A DNA stretch of 64,000 nt. It comes from Muscardinus avellanarius. Its lineage: Eukaryota > Chordata > Mammalia > Rodentia > Gliridae. A program made the translations under genes and the position numbers. Below, piece by piece: positions 8,995 through 22,117 of this stretch. Under the pieces are notes generated by a model that ran no database searches, was not told the origin of the DNA, and saw only the letters and a program-made list of their open reading frames with translations. How positions within the stretch are numbered: position 1 is the first letter of the stretch; every line of letters begins with the position of its first letter. The stretch lies in contig OY726571.1 in the NCBI GenBank assembly GCA_963383645.1, forward strand, positions 82,699,388 through 82,763,387, read 5' to 3'.

Positions 8995-11910
8995 GTGCGG
9001 GGGTCGGGCGGGGCGCGCCCGGAGCGGACCCGGAGGGGAACTTAAGCCCAGAGGGCGCCTTTCCTCTCCGGCCCGGGGCAGGGGACACTTAGACCCGGCG
9101 CCCCCGAAAGAAGGTCGCTGGGGCGCACCGGGAGCCGGCCCTGGACCCCCGAGGCACCCAACCCGTGGAGAAATGAAATGGGAGGGGAAAGGGGTCTTGG
9201 CCAGCAGATATGCGCCCCCACTGTCCACCCCCCCCCCCAGGATCGGTCACTTCTGGGGAAGGCGCGGCCTCGCAAGGGGGCACCCAGAATTATCAGCCCT
9301 GCGTGGCCCCCTACCCCGGAGCGGCAGCTGCATCCCCGCCCCACCCCGGTAGAAGGTTTGGGGGAACCTTTGGGAACATGTAGCGAGTGCCTGAATTTGG
9401 GTGGGAGCGTCGCGCTTGGCTGCGGCCCCGGAGCCCTTCCCCGGGGAAGCCGCGCCTCTCCCCTTCCCCCGCGACCGCCGAGCCCAGCGCGAGGTGCCAC
9501 GCAGCAGCGCTTCCGCCCCAGCCCCGACCGGCCCGCCCGCGGCGGCCTCGGCAGCTCAGGGTCCCCACCCCAGGGCCAGGGCGCATTCGGGTTTGATTAG
9601 CTGCTGTGGCCGCCTCCTCCCTGGCCTTGACTCTTGTTTGCAGAAACCACGCTGGCTTCCCTTTTCCTACTGCCAGAGAGGGGGATGGAGAAAGGGAGGA
9701 AGGAAGAGAGGGGCTGAAGTTGAGAGGGGGATAGTGAGGGGTGGGTACGCTGAGGACCATAAAGCAGGGAAGATTAGACAGCTGAGTAGGGGCCTTCCCC
9801 CAGTGCTTGGTCACCTGCAGCGCTGGGACACTTGTTCCGCCCCCAGGCTTCCCTTTTGGGACACCCCGTCAAGCAGAGATCCGGTGGCAGTGTGGGGCAA
9901 AGCTACCCAAGCAGGACAGCCAGCGCTTCTCCTTGGCCGCCTGTCTGGCTGAGGTGTTGAGATAACCTCTACTTTCCCCTGGCGACTGTCCCCACCCCAT
10001 GTGTGAATTATGTGGATAATTAGCTCAGTTCTCATGACACATGCTCTGGCAGACACATCACTTGGAAACACTCCCAAAGCCGGCAAGTTTGGGGTGAGAG
10101 AGCCGGCCTCTCCCTTCTCCAGGCTCCTCAGATTCTCACACCAGTAGCTCTTCTCCAGGTGGGGTGTTATTCAAGCGTGAAAACAGTTTTCTCTGAACTT
10201 GTTTGTTATTATCATACTTGCAGCTTACACACATGAACGTCCAGATCAGGACAGCATAATGGAGGGACAGCAGTTTATTCAATGGTTTTTTCTGGAATAA
10301 GGTAGACCATAAACAAGTTGGACTTCTTGAGTTTCCCTCTGGCCAGGTATCTGGGCTCAGGCTGAAGGTTTAGAGTCTAGCCCTTACCTGTGACCTAGGA
10401 CCTGTGTCTTGTGAGAATTAAACTGCATGGTAGAGTGGTGAGAGCGGGCCCTCCGTCAATGCCCGTCGTTATGGTTACCATAAGCATCAGCTGCTTCTGC
10501 CTAGAGTTGTTATTGGTCCAGATGGTGGGGGAAGGAGTGTGGCTTCACGGTGAAAGGCCAGGTGAAAATATATGCCCTGGAGTGGGAGGAAGGCGAGGGG
10601 GAGGGATCCACCTTGCCTTGCACATACCTCTTTTGCATTCATTCAAGTTGTGCTGGGAGCCAGGCGTGGTGGCACATACCTGTAATCCCAGTACTTGTGA
10701 GGCTGAAACAGGATGATCACAGGTTAGAGTCCAGTCTCAGCAATTTAGCAGAACCCTTAGCAACTTAATGAGACCTTGCTTCAAAAGTTAAAAAAGGGCT
10801 GAGCATGTAGTTCAGAGGTAGAATGCCCCTAGGTTCCATTCCCAATACCAAAAAAGAAGAAGGAGGAGGAGGAGGAGGAGGAGGAGGAGGAGGAGGAGGA
10901 GGAGAGAAAAGAAAAAGAAAGAGAACTGGGGTCGGTTCTGGGATTGGGAGGTGTGTGGACACACTCTGAAGCGTGAAGAATGATTTATCTAGGAAGTGGG
11001 TGATTATGATAGAGAAAAAGAAGAAAGGATACAATAGCTGCCCTTAAGTGCTTAAATGGAAAAAAAAAAAGAGAACTGGGGATTAGACACATGGTGATGG
11101 GACCAGCTAGAGCAGGTATAAAGGGCTTTCTGCCATAGGGTTATTAGAACTGCTGCCATGGCTGATGACAAGTCCTGTCTGGTGGGGCCTCTTCGAAGGG
11201 CCAGCCCCACACCCCCGGAGGGTATGAAGAGCCCTGGGACCAGAGGATGGCTGACCTTGTGACCTGTCTCCATTTTGATCCTTGCTTCTCTGCCGGGAGA
11301 CAATCTGGCCCTGCCCTGGTACCACCCAAGTTTTGTTGTGCCATGCCAGGGAAGTCCCATTTCTTTTTCTGATTCCTTTTAAGTCTAGGGAAATTGTTTG
11401 CTAAGCAAAATATATCACAAAAGTATAAAAGAAGAGTCTGCTTTATTCCCAAGCAGATTTATTATTTGCATAAAATGATTATCTGAATTTGCAAACTGTA
11501 AACACAAAAGGCAAGCAGATGTGTGTGTTGTATTGGCAATGCCAGCTTTTCGCAGTGTCATTTCCCTGTCAGATTCCCTGGTTTCTATTTATTGAAGTTT
11601 CTGGGCTGGGTTCAATTTGCGTCCTCTGGTTTCGTTAAAAGGGCTTCGGGAGGAAATCTGGGTTCTGAGCTTCGGCTGGTGGCGCTTGTCAGTGTTTGAC
11701 TGCGCCAACCCAGAGGGGCCAGGAGCCTTGGCTCTCACTCTGCGTTTTTGAATCTGCATGCAATTAAAGGAATGCAGAGTCCTTTTCTTGGTTCCTGAAG
11801 TATTGCAGTGGGGGAGAATGTTTATGTGGACAGAACTGTAGTTTTTCTTCTCTGCACACACTGGTGTGATCCTTGGTGGTTTTCCCCTGGGCCTTGTAGG
11901 TGTGTTTGTG

Positions 11911-11951
<41 letters not shown>

Positions 11952-14900
11952 CTGTGTGTGTCTGTGTGTCTATCTGTCTTGGTGACACCTGTGTAGGATA
12001 TTTAAACCCTTGCATGGTACTAGACATAGCACCCACTAGCTTACCTGCCTGGCCTTCTGTTTGGGTGAGATCGGGCAAGGCTGCTGAGGGATTTGTCTTG
12101 TTTCTATCTTGTGTCCTCTTTCTTGGAATCTGGGTCTCTAAATGGAGCCTAACCTTTTCCTTTGTCATTGCCTAACTCTAGGGGAGGGAGGTAGCTCCTT
12201 CCTGGGGAAGTTATCTCTTAGTTACCAAAGTGTTCTCCTCTAGATTTTCTGTCCTTGAACACCAGTGGGGCCATGTCTTGAATTTAAACCCCCTCTATGC
12301 AATACCCTAATGGGTCAGGGTTTCCTGCCCCAGCTAAGATAAAGCTTTTTTGCTTTATTTGCATTTCTCACATTTAAGAAGGGTTGAGTTTTAGAACATA
12401 AACATTCAGAACTTCCCCACTGATGGAGGCTTTTAAACTCTTCTGGTCCTTTCTTAAGGGTACCTACTTGATTTAGGCCTGTGACATCTGAGCTGGCCTG
12501 GGCACTATGGCTGCAACCGATTCTATCTCTAAGTAGTCAGGTGATCTTTGGTTCTCCACAACTATACAATCACCATTTTGGTTTTATATTTATTTATTTA
12601 GTCAGGTAGCTACAGAGTGTCTACCATGTGCCAGGGACCATTCCAGGGACAATAAAGTAAACAGACCCCCCAAATCCCTGCCCTCACAATTCCTATATTC
12701 TGGTTGGGAGGAAAACAATGATAAACAAGATCAGCAAGCAACAGCATGTTAAATAGTGAATGATAAATGTTCAAAAGAAAAATAAGTAAATCCAGAAGGG
12801 GGCTGTGACTTTGGGGGAGGGGTTTAGCTTTTAGATAGGATGATCAGTCTCGCTGACTAGCGATCTTTGAGTAGAGACTAGAAGGAAAGGAGGGAACAAG
12901 CCAGTGGATGCCTTGGAAGGACACTCAGGCCAGAGGTCGGGTGTGAGCGGTGCCGGGATGAGCCCAGCCTCATCCTGAGATGCACGATTACCCTGCGCCA
13001 TGATGAAGCGGCCCTGAGAGGGGCTACTGCAGGGAGGAGGTAGCTCAGGAGCCCAGCTTGGAGTGTGGCACTCAGCTCCTTCCTTCCTTCCTTCCTTCCT
13101 TCCTTCCTTCCTTCCTTCCTTCCTTCCATATACTTTTATTGGTGCATTGTAGTCTTCATTTAGCATTTTCTCCAAGTTAGTCCTGTAACTTGAGCCTCTG
13201 AACGGAGCGTGTGTACCTGTCTCTGTTCACCTTTGTCCCTGGGGATGTGAATCTGTGTGCACCCTATGCCTGTAAACTGTGCCTTCTTAGACTTGAGAAC
13301 ACATCACAGGGATTAAGGCATCCCAGATAGTACCAGAGAGGGCTGGACACCGCTATGAGTACTGGGTCTGCGGAGCCCTAACAGCTCGAGGGAAACCTGG
13401 GCTCCATTCCCAGGTCCTGACCCTGTGCACTCCATCCTCACAGGGGAGAATGCACCTGTTCCCGGGTGGGGCGGGGAGCAACTGAAGAGCCATCGAGTTT
13501 ACTTAGTACAAGTGGTGGCCGCTCAGGTCCTGGGCCGCAGAGCAGGGTAGGGCACAGAGCCACCATCTCTGCCTGGCCCTCCCTGTGGTTAGGGTGCTGG
13601 GTGGGGCCCCCCTTGGCCTATGCCAGAGCCCCGCCCCCACATGGAGCTTCACACGTGGGCATCCTGCCCTCCTAACAGGCAGCTTTCACATTCTCAGGGG
13701 ATCTGGGCATTTTCTCTAACTCATACCTATTTTTGACTCTCTTCTGTATACAGGGCTCTTAGTCCGGGCCCAATGTCCTATCCCAGTCATATGTAGCTGG
13801 TTCCTCCTCCCTCTTACTTCTATTTTGTTTTTGTTCTGAAGTCCACATCCCACTGCCCATCTCAAGCTACATCTGATTTTCTTGGCCCTCTTAATTCTTC
13901 AAAAATACCCTCTTGGTTGGGTTTGATTTCTGGTTCCCTGATTTTGTGCTCACAGATCTCACACTGCACCCCAGACCCCAAGTGACACCTGAGCTCCCCT
14001 CCCAGCTAGCGAAAGAGCCAGGCAAAAACTCACACAGATGGTTCCATAGCTTGCTCTTGGGTCATGGTTATTCCTCCCAAAACGTCAAAGGAAAAACTTG
14101 CTTCTGCTTCCATCAGCATCGCTGTGAACATGCTGGCAGCATCCCAGCTGTCCTTGGACTGTCTCTAGGGACATGCTTACCCTCCCCTTTAAAAACCAAG
14201 TCTGGCCAGGTATGGTATGGTGGTAAGGCTGGAGGGCACTCCCCCAGTGTGCATCTCCCCTGGGTGCCATCAATAACCCTCACCCAGGCCAGGGCCTACC
14301 CCTCCTGAGGGGCTGGAGGCAGTAGATAGAAGAGTGAGTGGGTCACTGTCAGTTGTGGGCAAATGCCATTCAACGGAACAGCTTCTTAATTTTTCGTGTG
14401 TGTGTGTGTGTTGCTGAGGATTGAGCCCAGGGTCTCATGCACACTGAGCATACACTCCCATGGAGCTTTCATGGGCATCTCTGTTCACCGCTGCCTTTCC
14501 CTGGGTCACAGGAGGCGTCCCCTGGCTGCCCTTGGTCGTCACCGTTACAAACATTGCTCCTTTGTCTTACACCAGGCCTGAGAAGCCCTGCGAGCCCTGG
14601 GTCTGAGGTCTCCCACTGGCGACGTGAGAGGCGGAGGGTGCGAGGCCGGGGTGCCCATGTACCGGCGGCCACCCTTGGCCTATGAAGGGCCCCAGGGCTG
14701 GTGCCTGCTCCCCCCAACCCCTGCCGCCCGTGCCCCCTCCCGCTGTGATAGTGACAGACACAATATTGCTCTTTTGCCAACTTACACTTGCCAGTGTTCC
14801 TTCCCATTTGTTTTGAAAACAAAACTCCTAATTATCCTCTGCAGGCATGTAACTTAGAATCAAGTAGGAGGAACACCACAGCAGCAACTGGAGGAGGGAG

Positions 14901-17900
14901 GGAAGGCACTTTGCATATAGTACCAGCCTCTTTCTCTCTCTCTCTCTCTCTGTACTGGGGATTGGACGGACCCAGGGACCTTCTACCTCTGGGCTATATA
15001 CCCAGCCCTATTTATTTTTTTATTTAGAAATAGGATCTCACTAGGTTGCTAAAAGGCTCACTAAGTTACTGAGGCTGACCTTGAACCTGAAACTCTCCTG
15101 TCTCAGCCTCGCAAGTACAGGGATTATAGGTGTGACCACCATACCACACCTGGCTTTAATTGTAATATTTGTTTTGAAACAGGGTCTCCTTAGGCAACCG
15201 AGGTCCTCACTGAGTTGCTGAACACCTTGATATGTTGCTGAGGCTGTCCTCAAATCTGTGATCCTCCTGTCTCAGCCTCCCAGGTACTGGGATGATAAAT
15301 GTGCACCCCCATGCCTGGCTACATACAGCATCTCCTAATCTCATCAGTCACCTTCCCTGCCTCCTGCATGAGAAAATGAAGGCCCTGTGAGATTCGTTGA
15401 CAAACCAGGGATGCAGCCAGGTAGCCATGGGACAAGCAGGCTTGGGAGTCACCCAGCTGGGGACAAGGCCAGGTGACGGTGGGAGGGGCCAGGGTCTGGT
15501 TGAATGCACTGGCTTCGGGATGCAGACAGAGGGGATGCCAATACGGGCTCTTGTCACCTGCTTCTTGCTGTAGGACTTCAGCCAGGTTGTTCAGTTCTTC
15601 AAGGCTGGGTGCGCTATTGATACAACAGCAAAAACAATATCAATGTGGCAGGGTCGTTGAGCAGTAGTAGCCACCGAGTGCCTGGCATCGAGCTGGACAC
15701 GTGCAGCCAGCGGGCCTGGGACTCAGACCGCCTGCCCTTGGCCCTGTACTCGCCAGGTCTCCTGATGAGCACTTGATGGAGCCTGTATCCCAAAAGGAGG
15801 AGCATGGGATGCTGGAGGACTAACCAGTGCACCTGACAGCTGCTCCCCACTGAGCCCTCTGCAGGTGTGCCCACATCCTTCTGGGGCGCCCCCTGCCCTG
15901 GCTAAGGAAGGAGAGAACTCACAAAGGAGCATCCCCACCCCGCCTTGGTGGGGCTCCTATGGACTCAACTGTGGCTCCGTTGGTTTAAAACTAGACTTTG
16001 ATGGTTGATGTGAGTCAGGCTTGAGTTACTGTGGAATCCTGTGGCCAGGGTATATATACCTTGCCCCAAGAAACAGAACCCCCAGGCCAGGCAGTGTGGT
16101 GCAGGCCTGTGGCCCCATTACTTGGGAGGCTCAAGACAGAAGGATCACAGGGTTGAGGCCAGTCTCAGCAACTTAGTGAGACCCTGTTTCAAAATAAAAA
16201 AAATAAAGAAAGGGCTGGTAGGGTGTTGTTTAGAGTTAGAATGCTCCTAGGTTCAATCCCCAGTACAGAAAAAAAGGAAGGAAGGAAGGAAGGAAAAAAG
16301 GAAGGAGAAAATTGCTAACTGTGTAGAGGTTTTATGGCCAAAACTTATGTGGGGAGCAGTGGCCCCCTCTTCCCCTCATGGGCAAACCTTTCAATGGGGT
16401 TTATCTTGGTGCCTCGGCTCTCCTCACTCCTGCCCTCGGGAACTCCTCATTCCCCTCTCCCACCCGTGCCCTCCCCACATCTACTCAGGCCTCCTCTTCC
16501 AGGTGTGGGTGGGCGCCCTGCTCTGTGTTTTCTTAGCATCTGGCTCTACAAGGTGACACTGTGGGGTCAGCGTTTGCCTCCTTCACCCCACTGGCAGGAG
16601 AGCCCGGGAAGAGGGGTGCCGCCGGCCTCTCTCGCTGGCCATGGTGTCCCCAGCCTCTGCTCCCGAGCCCCATAGACCTGCGCTTTGGGAAGAGTGAATG
16701 AACCAGGGCTCTTCCCCTTTGGAGAGTCGAGCTTTGGAGAGGCTCCGTTTCCTCTGGTGCTTTTGATCTTTTAAAATATCAACTGGTCCAGGAAATGGCT
16801 TTTTAAAAACATTAAAAATTGGAAGAAGTTGGGGGGGGGAGTTTGCTCTTAGTGGGGAAAATAATGACGAGAACAAGAGGATTCAAGGAAAAACACAGTG
16901 AAAATTGGAAAGTTTAAGTCAAACGTGGTTTTCCTCTCCCAGATTTGACTTACTCATTCCCAGAGGCCCCTCCCCAGAGCAGGAAGCAACTGGAGAGGAA
17001 GGAAGTACAGCTTCCTCTTATAGGGTCCTGGGGGCTGCCGTCCCTCCACCTCCTCCGCCTCTTCCTCCTGCGTCCTCTGTCCAGCTTCTCATTATTGGGA
17101 AGATGTGGAGAAGTGGCCGCTGCTGGCATCTCGCACAGGGAGCCGATGGGGGAGGTGGGCCCCTTGAGTGTCACAGGGTGTAAGTCAGAGGGAAAAGCTG
17201 CCCTGTCCTGTCAGCACAGGCCAGAGACGCTAGAACTCCGCTGGAACGCCGTGGCTAAGCAGAGACGAAGGAGCTAATCATTTTTCACTTCTTAATTCTC
17301 GAATACTGACTATGTGTTTGGAAAATCGGGGGCTGGGTGGTAACCCAGTGGTAGAGCGCTTGCTGGGCCTGATTCAATCCCCAGCACCTTTCCCTCTTGC
17401 CCTAAGATACTCAGGCAGTAAGTATTGAAAAGTTTTTTTCTTAAAAAGTTAAATTATGATTTAGCCTGGCATGGTGGCACACACTTGTAATCCCAGCATT
17501 TGGGAGGCTGAGGCAGGAGGATCGCGGTTCGTGGCCAGCCTCAGTTAGTGAGGCCCTCCACAAGTTAGTGAGACCCTGCTTTAAAATAAAGAAAAAAAAT
17601 AGGGCAAGGGGTATAGCTCGGAGGTCAGATGCCCCTGGGTTCCATCCCCAGACCCACACAGAAAAAAAAAAAAAAAAGTTAAATTATTTGGTTTCCAAAT
17701 ATTACACTCAGACTTTCATGAGTAAATCTCTAAGGCGGGGTGTAATGCAATACTAGAACACTGAACTATTGAGGGCAAGACCTTGGTTACAAAATGAGAC
17801 CTAGAGATATATGTTTTCTCTCCTCCCTCTTTCTCCTTCCTTCCTTTGTTCCTTCCTTTCCTTTTCTTTCTTTCTTGCTGGAGGATCGGCTACACGGCCT

Positions 17901-19178
17901 CACACATGCTGAGCACATGCTCTACCACGACCTACAGAGCCTCAGCATACCTTTATCACTTCTGCAACACACAAGAGCTAGAGAACGAGCTTCTGACCCC
18001 GGCAGCACTTCCAAGCACACGGCGTTGACGGACAGATTTGTTAAATGGAAAGGAAACTGCTTCATTGCAATTTGTTATTTGACTCCACTTGAACGTTCCT
18101 TGGAGAGATGGTTCCCCCAGGCTGCCCATTGTGCACAAACAGAAAGCTTCCTCTCCTTGGAAGAGAGGCCTGGGCTCTGGCTAATGGCCGCTCGCATCTC
18201 ACCTTTATTGCCAGAATCCCGGCCACAGGCAGCACTGGCGTTCGAGTCAGGCTGCCAGGGAGGAGGCGGGCAGTCATTACAAGTGAGGCAAAGTGGGGCT
18301 TCAGACCCTGCTTTCTGAGATCAGGAAACTGCATTTGTTTTTGTTTGCTTTTGCTGACTGATCTTTGTTCACTTTTGGTTCCAGGAATAGACCAGGTGTT
18401 TGTATCTGCAGAAAGCAGCTCATTCTGAAACTGATAGAACACACTCTGTGTTCTTAATTTTCAGTGCCAAAGTCCTCAGGAGAAAGGGCACCCGGGCTGC
18501 TCGAGGCTGATAGCCCTAGGTGTATGTGCAATTGACCCCCTGAGATTTACATACAAGATAGTGTTAATCATTCTTTCGGTTTCAACTTCTTCACTGCTTC
18601 GGTTAAAAATTGATAAAATTATTGTGTCACAAACTGAGGTGGAAATTAAAAACTTGAGGTTATGGTGGTGTGTACATTTTATCAGAAATTAGAAAAAAAT
18701 TTCCAAGGGCTGTGACATTTTCTGGGCCGACTTCCTTAAATGTGAGGGTCAGTGAACCAAATCCTGCAGCTTTCACAGACTCTTTGCACCCCCTGCTGGC
18801 TAATACTGAAACAACAGCTTTTCTTTCAATGTTCGATTTTCTTTCAATGTTCGATTGTGAAAATGCGCAACCTTCTTAGCCACCTGCATTATTTATCATT
18901 ATGATCTCAAATAGTAAAGCTGCCTGAGGTCTGAAGCCGAAACTCACAGAATTTTCTTGCCATCAACAATGTTAGTAATATAAAAAAAGTTTTAGATGAC
19001 CCCAAATTGTTGTATTTAAGCCCAGTTTTGCAAATAAAGCTTACAAGTGTTGCTTAAGATAAACAAGTGAAGCCGGGCGTGGTGGCACACGCTTGTAATC
19101 CCTGCGCTTGGGAGGCGGAGACAGGAGGATCGCACAGGTTCGAAGCCAGCCTCGCTGGCTTAAGAGACCCTGTTTCTA

Positions 19179-19237
<59 letters not shown>

Positions 19238-22061
19238 GGAGTATAGCCCGGAGGTAGAAGGGTCCCATCCTCATAAGATAAACAAGTGACATTTGGAAAA
19301 GTTACACTATTAAGAGCCAAAGGACTTGAGGTCCAAAGAAAGAGTACAACTGGGCGTGGTGGTGCACTCCTGTAATCCCAGTACCTGGGAGGCTAAGACA
19401 GGAGGATCTCAGGTTTGAAGCCAGCCTCAGTAACTTAGCGAGGCCTTCAGCAGCTTATCAAGACCCTGTTTCAAAATAAAAAGGGCTGTGGGTATAGCTT
19501 GCAGCTAGAATTCCCTGAGTTAAATCCTTAATACAAGAAAGAAAAAGGAAAGAAAGAATGAATACAAGATAGAATGTAACGGCAAAAATCCATACAACTA
19601 GCATGTTTGGGCGTGAGGGATAGCTATTAGTCCTTGAAAGGAAAAAAATAAAGCAATGTCTCACATGTGGATTCTGCTCAGACTCCATCTTTCAGGGCTT
19701 CCACTTTGAGAATTTATGAGAGTTTGGGGCCTTGACAGCAGGTGTCTGAGGTTCCCACCAGCTGTGCAACTAGAAACCTCAGGGAATATAAAACAACTAG
19801 AAATTTCAAAAAAGATCTGTTTCACTTCTTCATTGTGGTCTCAGAAGACATTGTTTTAATTTAAAAGTGTTTTCCTTCTATTTTAAATACACCCCATCGT
19901 TTTGGTGAAAAGTACTTTTTTTTTGGTGGTACTGGGGATGGAACCCTTCTACCTCCGGGCTACACTCCCAGACTTATTTATTTATTTATTTATTTTTGGT
20001 GGTACTGGGGGTGGAACCCAGAGGCTTTCTGCCTCCGGGCTATACTCCAGACCTTTTTTATAATTTATTTGGAAACAGGGTCTCACTAAGTTGCTGAAAG
20101 CCTCACTAAGTAGCTGAGGCTGGCTTTGAACCCGTGCGATCCTCCTGTCTCAGCCTCCCAAGTGCGGGGATTACAAGCGTGCGCCACCACGCCCGGCTCC
20201 CAGACCTATTTTATATTTTATTTGGAAACAGGGTTCTTAAGCCAGCAAGGCTGGCTTCGAACCTGCCCGATCCTCCTGTCTCCACCTCCCAAGTGCGAGG
20301 ATTACAAGCGTGCGCCACCATGCCCAGCATTGGAAAGTATTTTTAAAACAACTGAAGGTGCGTGCTGTCTAGGGCCCCAAGAGAGGGGTAACATGAACTT
20401 GATGTTTGGGCTGTCCAAAGCCACGTGGCTGATAGTGACTCTTCCATGCCCTGTTGGGGCAGGGCCAGTGCTGGGGCCAGAAAGCAGGGCTGAGAGGCGG
20501 TTGGTTCATCTGTGCACTCTCATCCCTGTACTCGGCAACCCAGGTGTAGCAGCTGAAGCAATGGTAGCCCGCAACAGTAGCCCACTTGTAGTGCTATTAA
20601 TTAGGCGAATTTCCATAAACTCACCTGAATCCATCGCTCCATGCATCTGGGGAGGGGCCGGCGCTCATTGCCATTCACATGGGAGTGCTCCTTGGAGGAA
20701 GGAGGACAGCTCCTTTAGAAAGCGGATCCAGGTGGCCAGTGTGACTGTCACCAGGAGCCAGCATGGGGAATTAAATGATTATGGTGCACCTGTCACGTCA
20801 GTGCTTGCTTGGGGGGATCCCAAGCATCATCCCTTTTCCCTTGTCCTCAGCTGCCTTCTGTTTAGATCTGAGCATTTTTACATTTCTGAGGAGCATCACT
20901 TGGCTTCCAGTGAGAAATGGGTAAAACTGTGCAAGGAGGCAGCGGGCTTCTGTGCACTTCCACGGATACGATCAAGCCATCGTGGCGGAGTCGTCTTAAT
21001 GCCAGTTTACCCTCGGCAGCACTGCCCTGTAGCTGGCTCTCTCTGAGGCAGTGCTGTGCCACATCATCCTGCTGGCCTGCGAGCACTGCTGGGAGAATGT
21101 TGGGGAATTGCAGGGCTGGTAACACGGCTAAGTTCAGGTCTGTTGGCTCAGCCAAAATACTGCTGCTGTCTCCAGGGGCCTGACGGGGCCCTCTTGCCTT
21201 TCTCTACTTCAAACTCAAAAATGGGGCACAGAGAAGATGGAACAGGGGGCACGCAGTTCACTTTGAACATCAAACGATAAATGTATTTTTAGTAAGCCAG
21301 TCCTTACTTTTGCATTATCGACTGTTTATCCTGAAATTCAAATTTAACTAGGCGTCCTACGTTTCATTTGTAAATTCTGGACACCCTAACAGGTAAATCT
21401 GGAGCAGGATTTATTTACCTAAGTGTTGCCCTGGGAGGCTGCAAATCCAGCCAAGCAAATCAAAGAGGTTTTGGTTTGTCAGAAATCACGTCACCAGAGC
21501 AAACAGGCCAGGATTGCCAAGCTCTGGAGTGTTTTGAAATTGTTATACAATGTGTTACAGCCTAAAAAGTGGGTGTACACATGTTGCACACATCCACTAT
21601 ACAAGAGGATAATCTTTCAGAACATAAGAGTACAACTGCTGCAGTCGCGGATTTGGTGGATTTAAAGCTAGAATTCTAAGTGCCGGAGGATAAACAGAAC
21701 GAAGAAGCACTTTGCGGGAAAGAGCTGCTTATTATTGTCTTCTCTTTCCAAACAGCCTTTCAGAGGATTTTAACTTGTTTTTTCTTCCTTAGACATTTTT
21801 ATAGCAAGGAGGGGATCAAAACATATAGGTGCAAAGAGCAGCATTTTTACACACACGTGCGTGCGCATACACACACGCCCATGCTTTGCTTAATGACATG
21901 GGTATTTTGCAAAGCGTATCATAGATTCTGTGTGTGGGCACCACAGACTGTATTAATGTAGAGTAAGGCAGCTATGATGTTGCTTTGGTGATATTTGGGA
22001 CCATTGTCATGCATGCAGTATTGCTGACCAAAATGATGTCCTTATGTGGTACATTGACTCT

Positions 22062-22117
<56 letters not shown>

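Larger units (their letters stand above)
7860..9600. promoter_or_regulatory. PXDC1: CpG island of PXDC1
   Basis: CpG dinucleotides and GC-boxes (for example 'ggggcgggggcgagg' near 8556) are dense from about 7860 to 9600, unlike both flanks. The island spans the promoter, exon 1 and the start of intron 1. Such islands usually mark promoters that are unmethylated in the germ line. Borders are by eye. Confidence 0.85.

Noticed and set aside
11764..12168. Thr-His-rich minus-strand frame
   Set aside because: It arises from the (TG)n microsatellite read in reverse.
17330..17392. Possible functional tRNA-Ala gene
   Set aside because: A- and B-box-like text is present, but the acceptor stem and anticodon arm do not pair and many ID-type copies surround it; it is a SINE.
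20126..21046. 306-codon frame beginning in a SINE
   Set aside because: Its start is not ATG and the first 80 or so residues are translated SINE. Only the shorter ATG frame is mentioned, at low interest.
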